Shown here one piece after another: positions 44,171 to 49,284 of a DNA stretch of 49,284 nucleotides. Under the pieces are notes generated by a model. That model was not told where the DNA came from. It ran no database searches and was given only the letters and a program-made list of their open reading frames with translations. This DNA is from Acanthaster planci (Eukaryota > Echinodermata > Asteroidea > Valvatida > Acanthasteridae). Where the stretch lies: assembly GCF_001949145.1 (NCBI RefSeq), contig NW_019091362.1, positions 6,606,274 through 6,655,557 of the forward strand, written 5' to 3'. Each line of letters begins with the position of its first letter. Positions within the stretch are counted from its first letter, which is position 1. The position numbers and the translations under genes are program-made.

Positions 44171-45121
44171 GTAAGAAATAGGACTGAATGGGAAAAAGCA
44201 CAGGCATGAGTCTGCTCAGCTTGTTAATTCTTACCAGATCCCTACAACAAACTGAAATCACTCAAGACTCATTGTGGGAATTGAGAGAATTTCTTGCAGC
44301 AGCATTAGCCAGTACCAGTACATGGAGGTATCATTTGGGTGGCAGAATCTGCTCTTACACGTAACTGGACATCATCATTTGAGGCGGATGCCAGTATGCT
44401 GTTAATCAACTGGCAATAATTAGCTGTCCATTAAGGAAACACTTCAGGATTGATCAGTTCAGATGAATAACAACCAGGAAATCCATGAAAAAGTATTCAA
44501 AGACCAACCATCAAAGAGTACAGGGTGTCTGCTAAATTACTCTGTGCACATACCGGATATTCCTGAGATTTTAGGACAAGGAGACAAATACATGTATGGA
44601 CCCTCATTCTGGCCTTATCACTTTGAAAAGCATTTCTTTCAACCCCTCTAAATATACCTGGTAGTTGTAAGTTTGTTACGCGATCGACCTTACACCTAAG
44701 TATGGGGGCAATATTTACCGGAATGCAAGGAGTAAATTGAATATTGATGGATTGAGTACTGAAGATGTGTACCTTTGAAATTGCACAATGTACATGCATT
44801 GCTTTTATTACTGATGGCCATCATGTGGCAACTTTTTCATCACGTGTATAAAATCGTGTGGTCTGGGCTTGGCCTGCCGAATTTCATGAGTCTGCTTGGA
44901 AATATGCATGGACGCTCGTGGATTTCTGCGATTTGTGCATACAACCATTCAGATCATGCAAATTCTTGCCAATTAATGCTTCAAATATGAGCCAGACATC
45001 CCAAATATTGCACAACTTAAAGTTACAATGTAATTCCTACTATACCAACCATATGGAATGAGTGACGAGACTGCTCACCACTTCTGCTTCAAGCAGTTTT
45101 GCATTATAATTATATTGGCCC

Positions 45122-45362
45122 ACTAGGACGGATTGAGGAGCAAATTTTCAGGGGAGGGGGGCCAAACTTGTTTTGGGGCCCAAAAACTTGTTTCATTTAA
45201 ATTTCTGTGGTATTTCTGAGGGTCAAGGCTACCTTTTGGGGCTTACTTGTGTTTTCATTAAAGGAAATGAAGTAGACCAAAAAATCAGACTTTCACAATT
45301 TCATTCTGGGGCTCTTTTTTTGGTAGGGGATGGCCCTTGTTGGCCCCTGGATCCGCCCTAGT
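45122..45362. mobile_element. Inverted-repeat element, 241 bp
   Basis: It starts ACTAGGACGGATTGAGGAGC; the opposite strand of the right end reads ACTAGGGCGGATCCAGGGGC. About 15 of 20 terminal bases match. The interior is non-coding. Confidence 0.6.
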
Positions 45363-46689
45363 TAGTCAAAGCAAAACCCAACATTAATATTCAATTGAAC
45401 CTCTCATTCAATTTTAAAATCACTGTCTTAACAGAAATTATTATGACTTTAAAGGGTCCAAGCAATACGCTTTTTTTGCAACTTCATATTCTTTTTCAAT
45501 GCCTTAAAAATAATACACATCCCTCAAGGGTTTCGTTTACTAAAAAGTGCACTCTTTTAGCCATTGAACGTTGTCTATGCTTTTTATGACAATTTAGGAA
45601 ACTGTGACGTTACTTCATTCAGAGAGGGCATTCTTCAGTTTATGTTTCTGTTCAAATAATGAATCCAGCACGGTTTGCTCATTGAAGCATTCCTGAGAAA
45701 GGGTGGCTTGGCTTAGCTTGCACAACACCCCACCAGAGAAAGACAAACTTTAAACAGCAACATCAAAAATTCCAGCTTTTTTGGGGGGGGTGCACAAATA
45801 TATACAGCAATGCAGTACTCTTCCCTAGGATGAAATCACAGCTTTCCCACATGGAAATTGCCATAAAACTAGACACCCGAAACACATCTCAAACAGAAAA
45901 GAACAGACATAAGTTCCACTGAAACACAAAGATGTGTTTTCACGGGTTGTAATGAAAAGGATAATGCATGGACCCTTTAAGGCTTTTGACCAAAAAAAAA
46001 AAAAAATGAACTTGATCCAAGCATAAGTACATGGCATAAAATTATTAAGTGTACACTCTCTACACCAAATGGACAGGTGTGAAATTATGCCTTCACCGAC
46101 AGAGGGAGAGTACCCCAGTGTCACCCTGATGTTGGGCTGTTCCGAGGTTCAGGCGTTTAAAATCTTCCTACACATAAAAAAAATGTTATCAAAAAGAACA
46201 AAACAATAACCATCAACAAGTTCAACCTTAAAATATATGTCTCAGTGGCAAATATGCCAGTCCAATCACATTATAAAAGATTGAAAACCACAGCGAGAGA
46301 AAAGCAGGAGGCAAAAGAATACTAAAGTTTACAATGACATACCCTTGCCAAGAACATTCCATTAACAGTTAAGAAAACAATATTCTTAATACTAAAAATG
46401 CTAACCTAGCTTACAGACAAAGTTTGCATTTCATTTGACACTTTCGCATGAGGTCAAATTCTTGAGTTTCTCTTTCAACAGACAGATGCATATGTACACT
46501 GTAACAATGAATGATATAGGTTGCCAGTGAATAAGCTCAGAACCAAAGATGTTTACTGCAGACAAGATGATGTTGTCAGTAGGCACACATGTACCGGCCA
46601 GTACGTCAGTCTTACTGATCCACCGTTCAAGTTTGGGTGTAGTTCTGTGTAGTAAAAAAGACGTCAGAATCATCACCATTGCATGTACT

Positions 46690-47302
46690 TCAAGTATCGC
46701 TGCTGTCTGGTCCACAGTACTGTTGTTGAGTTTCACTGAATTGTTTCAGATGAGAGCGCAAACAAGATGCTGCATCCACAGTCATCTTCTTGTGTTCATG
46801 CCAAATCCTGCTGCAAAATCCTTTTGCAATGAAGTCAGTGCAGTGCAACCACTGCTGAGACTGCAAGTTCACCTTCGTCTGAGGTTTTGTGACTGCAGTG
46901 TTCACCACATTCAGTGGAGTTGATGGTATGCTTCAAAAAGACAAGCATCAAGCCTTTGTGCAGGTCTCAGCAAGTAGAAATTTCCTTTCTGCTGATCAGT
47001 ACAGATGTACCGGTACGTCATCATAATACTCATCTTTAGGCATCCATTTGCCAGCTACATGTAGCTGTGAGATATATTTCACTCGTAACCCTGAGTTGGG
47101 GACCCTTACCAGGTACTACCAACTGGGTCAGTTGGACCTGGGGCATGCAGTTGGCAGGGACGACCACTCCCTGAAGAAGCCAAGAGCTTCTCTGCTACCA
47201 AATTCATTCCTTTCTCTTGTCCAAATATCCAGTGTACATACACATCTCGAATCTTCAAGTGCAAGGCCCAAAGCCAGTTCAGATGATTCACTAACTTATT
47301 GT
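46690..47302 (-). other. Possible exons of an unidentified minus-strand gene
   Basis: Two open stretches have protein-like composition. The upstream one (47302 to about 47110) includes HLNWLWALHLKIRDVYVHWI, and the downstream one (to the TGA at 46690) includes TDFIAKGFCSRIWHEHKKMT. An acceptor-like CTGCAG near 46893 and a GTAGTA donor near 47118 would join them in frame. The opposite strand also has long open frames (46549-46923), which weakens the case. An old repeat with coding ancestry is equally likely. Confidence 0.2.
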
Positions 47303-48474
47303 TTTAGGAAATAGCTTTGTCTCGTCTCTCACTAACAGCCTTGACTCTCTGAAATGACAATTGTTGCAGTTTAAAATGCTTCTGAAATTCAGCAACTTAA
47401 AACATTTGTGCAACAACAATTCGTTGTTATTCTCGACGATTTCACACAAATCGATGGAACTGTTTTATAAAGTGCACATGATAATATAAACATGGACAAA
47501 GTTGCAATTTAGATATGTAAAAACTTAACTTTCTAAAGTCTACAAGAATCATCACAATCACAAACAGGACATCAAATTTTCATTTGGAGTTGTTTTGGCC
47601 AAAGCATGAATATTCCCCTTCTTATTTTGGTACCCTGTTTATAAACAGACTTCCTTGTCATTGTAACTTTTTCATGATGTCAAAGAGGAGTCGTATTCTG
47701 TGCAAAAAAAGGGCTTTTTGGTTTAAATATTAGTCTCCTGCATGTTTTAATTTATGTCAAAGACAGGTTGGCAAAGTGCAGTGCAACTAAGCATAACAAC
47801 TGCATCATCAGCATGTACATGCAAGACTTTTGGGCAATGCTTTTAACTGATAGGGGAAATTGAGAAATGATGCTAGTACAAAATGTCAATTTTAGAATTC
47901 GCAAGTTTGTCAACCAATATAACTTTAAAAGGTGGTGGGAAGGGATAAGTAAAATTCCGCTAAAAACATTTTTATTTATTATATACTTCTATCTTTTTAT
48001 AAACCTGTGTACAGTACTTTGAGCCAAACTTACATTCATTCAATTTCCCTGATGAAGATATAAAATTTAAAAACAGAACAGGTTTTTTTACATGGGCCTA
48101 CTCCTCCCTAAAAGTGACTTCAAAATTATTGGTGTTTGGAGTGGGATGCACCCATTTGAAAATTTCAAATTCATTTTCATTGGTAATCAACTAGGGGCTG
48201 ATTTAGTGCTGCAAGTGCAAGTCTGAAACTTGTAATAATGCCCCTTCACCAAAAAAATGACATTTTGAGAATTCCAAATGCCTGACCATGTCTTTTCTCC
48301 AAATACAAATATGAAGTCCTCGGAATATCCAAAAAAAAAAATCTAAACAATACAAGCTCTTCTTTGCTTGGACCCATTGTGGCACATCTGACTCCTAACA
48401 TGCACATTATTTTTTTGTGCTTGAGCTTTCACATTTAGCTTTCAACATACATGTACATGTAACCTTGAAATTGT
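47303..48474. other. Non-coding stretch, nothing recognised
   Basis: AT-rich sequence; short ORFs without motifs or splice context. Confidence 0.45.
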
Positions 48475-48620
48475 ACTTATACTTGTAAGTACTTATAAAA
48501 ATTAATCCAAAAATTAGTTCTAAAAAGTTAATCTACATGTAGAAATTTAAAAGTTAATCTAAAAATTCATTTCAAAGTTCATCTAAAAAGTCATTTCAAA
48601 GTTATCTAAGACTTAATTTA
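48475..48620 (+). repeat. Degenerate tandem repeat, about 20-24 bp unit
   Basis: Repeated variants of AAAGTTAATCTAAAAATTCA (also ..CATCTAAAAAGTCATTTC) over about 145 bp. Confidence 0.5.
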
Positions 48621-49284
48621 AAACTTGAATTTACAAAAACAAAAGTAATGAAAAAACATAACAAAATATCACCCCAAATATCAATTGAACAATTATTAAC
48701 ACTATCCCCAATAGAAGACCTTTGAGATGCTCGGTGGCGGCCAACATAGTGATCCTTTCCTTTTGTGTTTTGAGCATTAGATCAAACTCAATCCAAACAA
48801 CAAAACCTGACTATTTCATTTGCTGGCACCAAGTATTTAAACAGTCTCCAGTTCCATTGTTATCAAAAAACCTTTATTTTTCAGAAAAAGGCAGGTGTAT
48901 TTCAAAGCACCATCGTAATGAGTAAAGTACGTACTCTATATGAGTTGCAGTGGTCACATTTACAACTTACATTAAAAGTTGCAAATGATTCACATCAGAA
49001 GCAGTTAATTGAAAACTCATAAAAAGTCCATGAAAAAAACAACTGGTACATTTCATAATGCCTGCCTTCATATTAAGTGAAGTACAAATGCTGTATTGAT
49101 ATGACTGGCTGTGGTCATGATTAAAACATAAATTAACAATAGACCAATCCAGTAAGTCCTGTGATGCGCACTATGCATGAGGGGACTTAACACGCTCTTC
49201 TCCAATACCACACTACAATGTACAACATGTTCAAGCTGGGCATACATGCATGTACATGTATATCATGTATGCATGTAGGCCTGT

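Noticed and set aside
46549-46923. 124-codon plus-strand open frame
   Set aside because: No splice context or motif; it overlaps equally long frames on the other strand, so coding direction cannot be supported.
48722-48760. Minus-strand ATG at 48749 opening MLAATEHLKGLL
   Set aside because: The frame quickly enters AT-rich low-complexity DNA with no splice donor that fits; the sequence looks like a dispersed repeat end.
1-49284. CRISPR array, operon or prokaryotic gene layout
   Set aside because: Tandem repeats here have no uniform spacers, and both confirmed genes are intron-containing eukaryotic genes.

Overview
The window looks like nuclear DNA of a marine invertebrate deuterostome, most likely an echinoderm; this is an inference from style, not from a marker gene. 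It is AT-rich, its genes are split by GT-AG introns of a few hundred to several thousand bases, it is crowded with short inverted-repeat elements and tRNA-derived repeats, and it carries many palindromic TACATG and AGGCCTA runs. Prokaryotic features (operons, ribosome binding sites, CRISPR) are absent.

Two genes can be assembled exon by exon with every splice phase agreeing. (1) Positions 553-12886, plus strand: a clan-3 cytochrome P450 (CYP3/CYP5-like). Its first one or two exons lie left of the window. Eleven exons join into one 458-residue frame ending in a stop codon. The fold motifs (WxxxR, ExxR, heme cysteine) are present, but the I-helix threonine that normally helps activate oxygen is alanine. 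(2) Positions 17204-26792, minus strand (possibly starting at 29148): a complete isopenicillin-N-synthase-like 2-oxoglutarate/Fe(II) oxygenase. Seven exons give 316 residues with the whole iron and 2OG site (H204, D206, H260, R275, S277). The two genes are convergent (tail to tail), about 4.3 kb apart. Both encode oxidative enzymes, but nothing in the sequence ties them to one pathway.

The P450 introns hold most of the mobile DNA. The 4.7-kb intron 2209-6884 contains a small inverted-repeat element, a 3.7-kb segment bracketed by a 60-66 bp inverted repeat (2923-6641) with several orphan coding-like frames, and two decayed mariner-type transposases inside that segment. A third transposase remnant lies at 9098-9514. 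A 357-bp sequence occurs twice, base-for-base identical, in two different introns of the same gene (7045-7401 and 12319-12675).

From 27 kb to the right end I find no gene I can name. This part holds a tandem array of four tRNA-derived units (29236-30240), a diverged array of a motif close to the CTCF core consensus (40010-40930), a perfect 24-bp hairpin ending in telomere-like bases (41969-42027), several inverted-repeat elements, and weak hints of unidentified exons near 44.1 kb and 46.7-47.3 kb.
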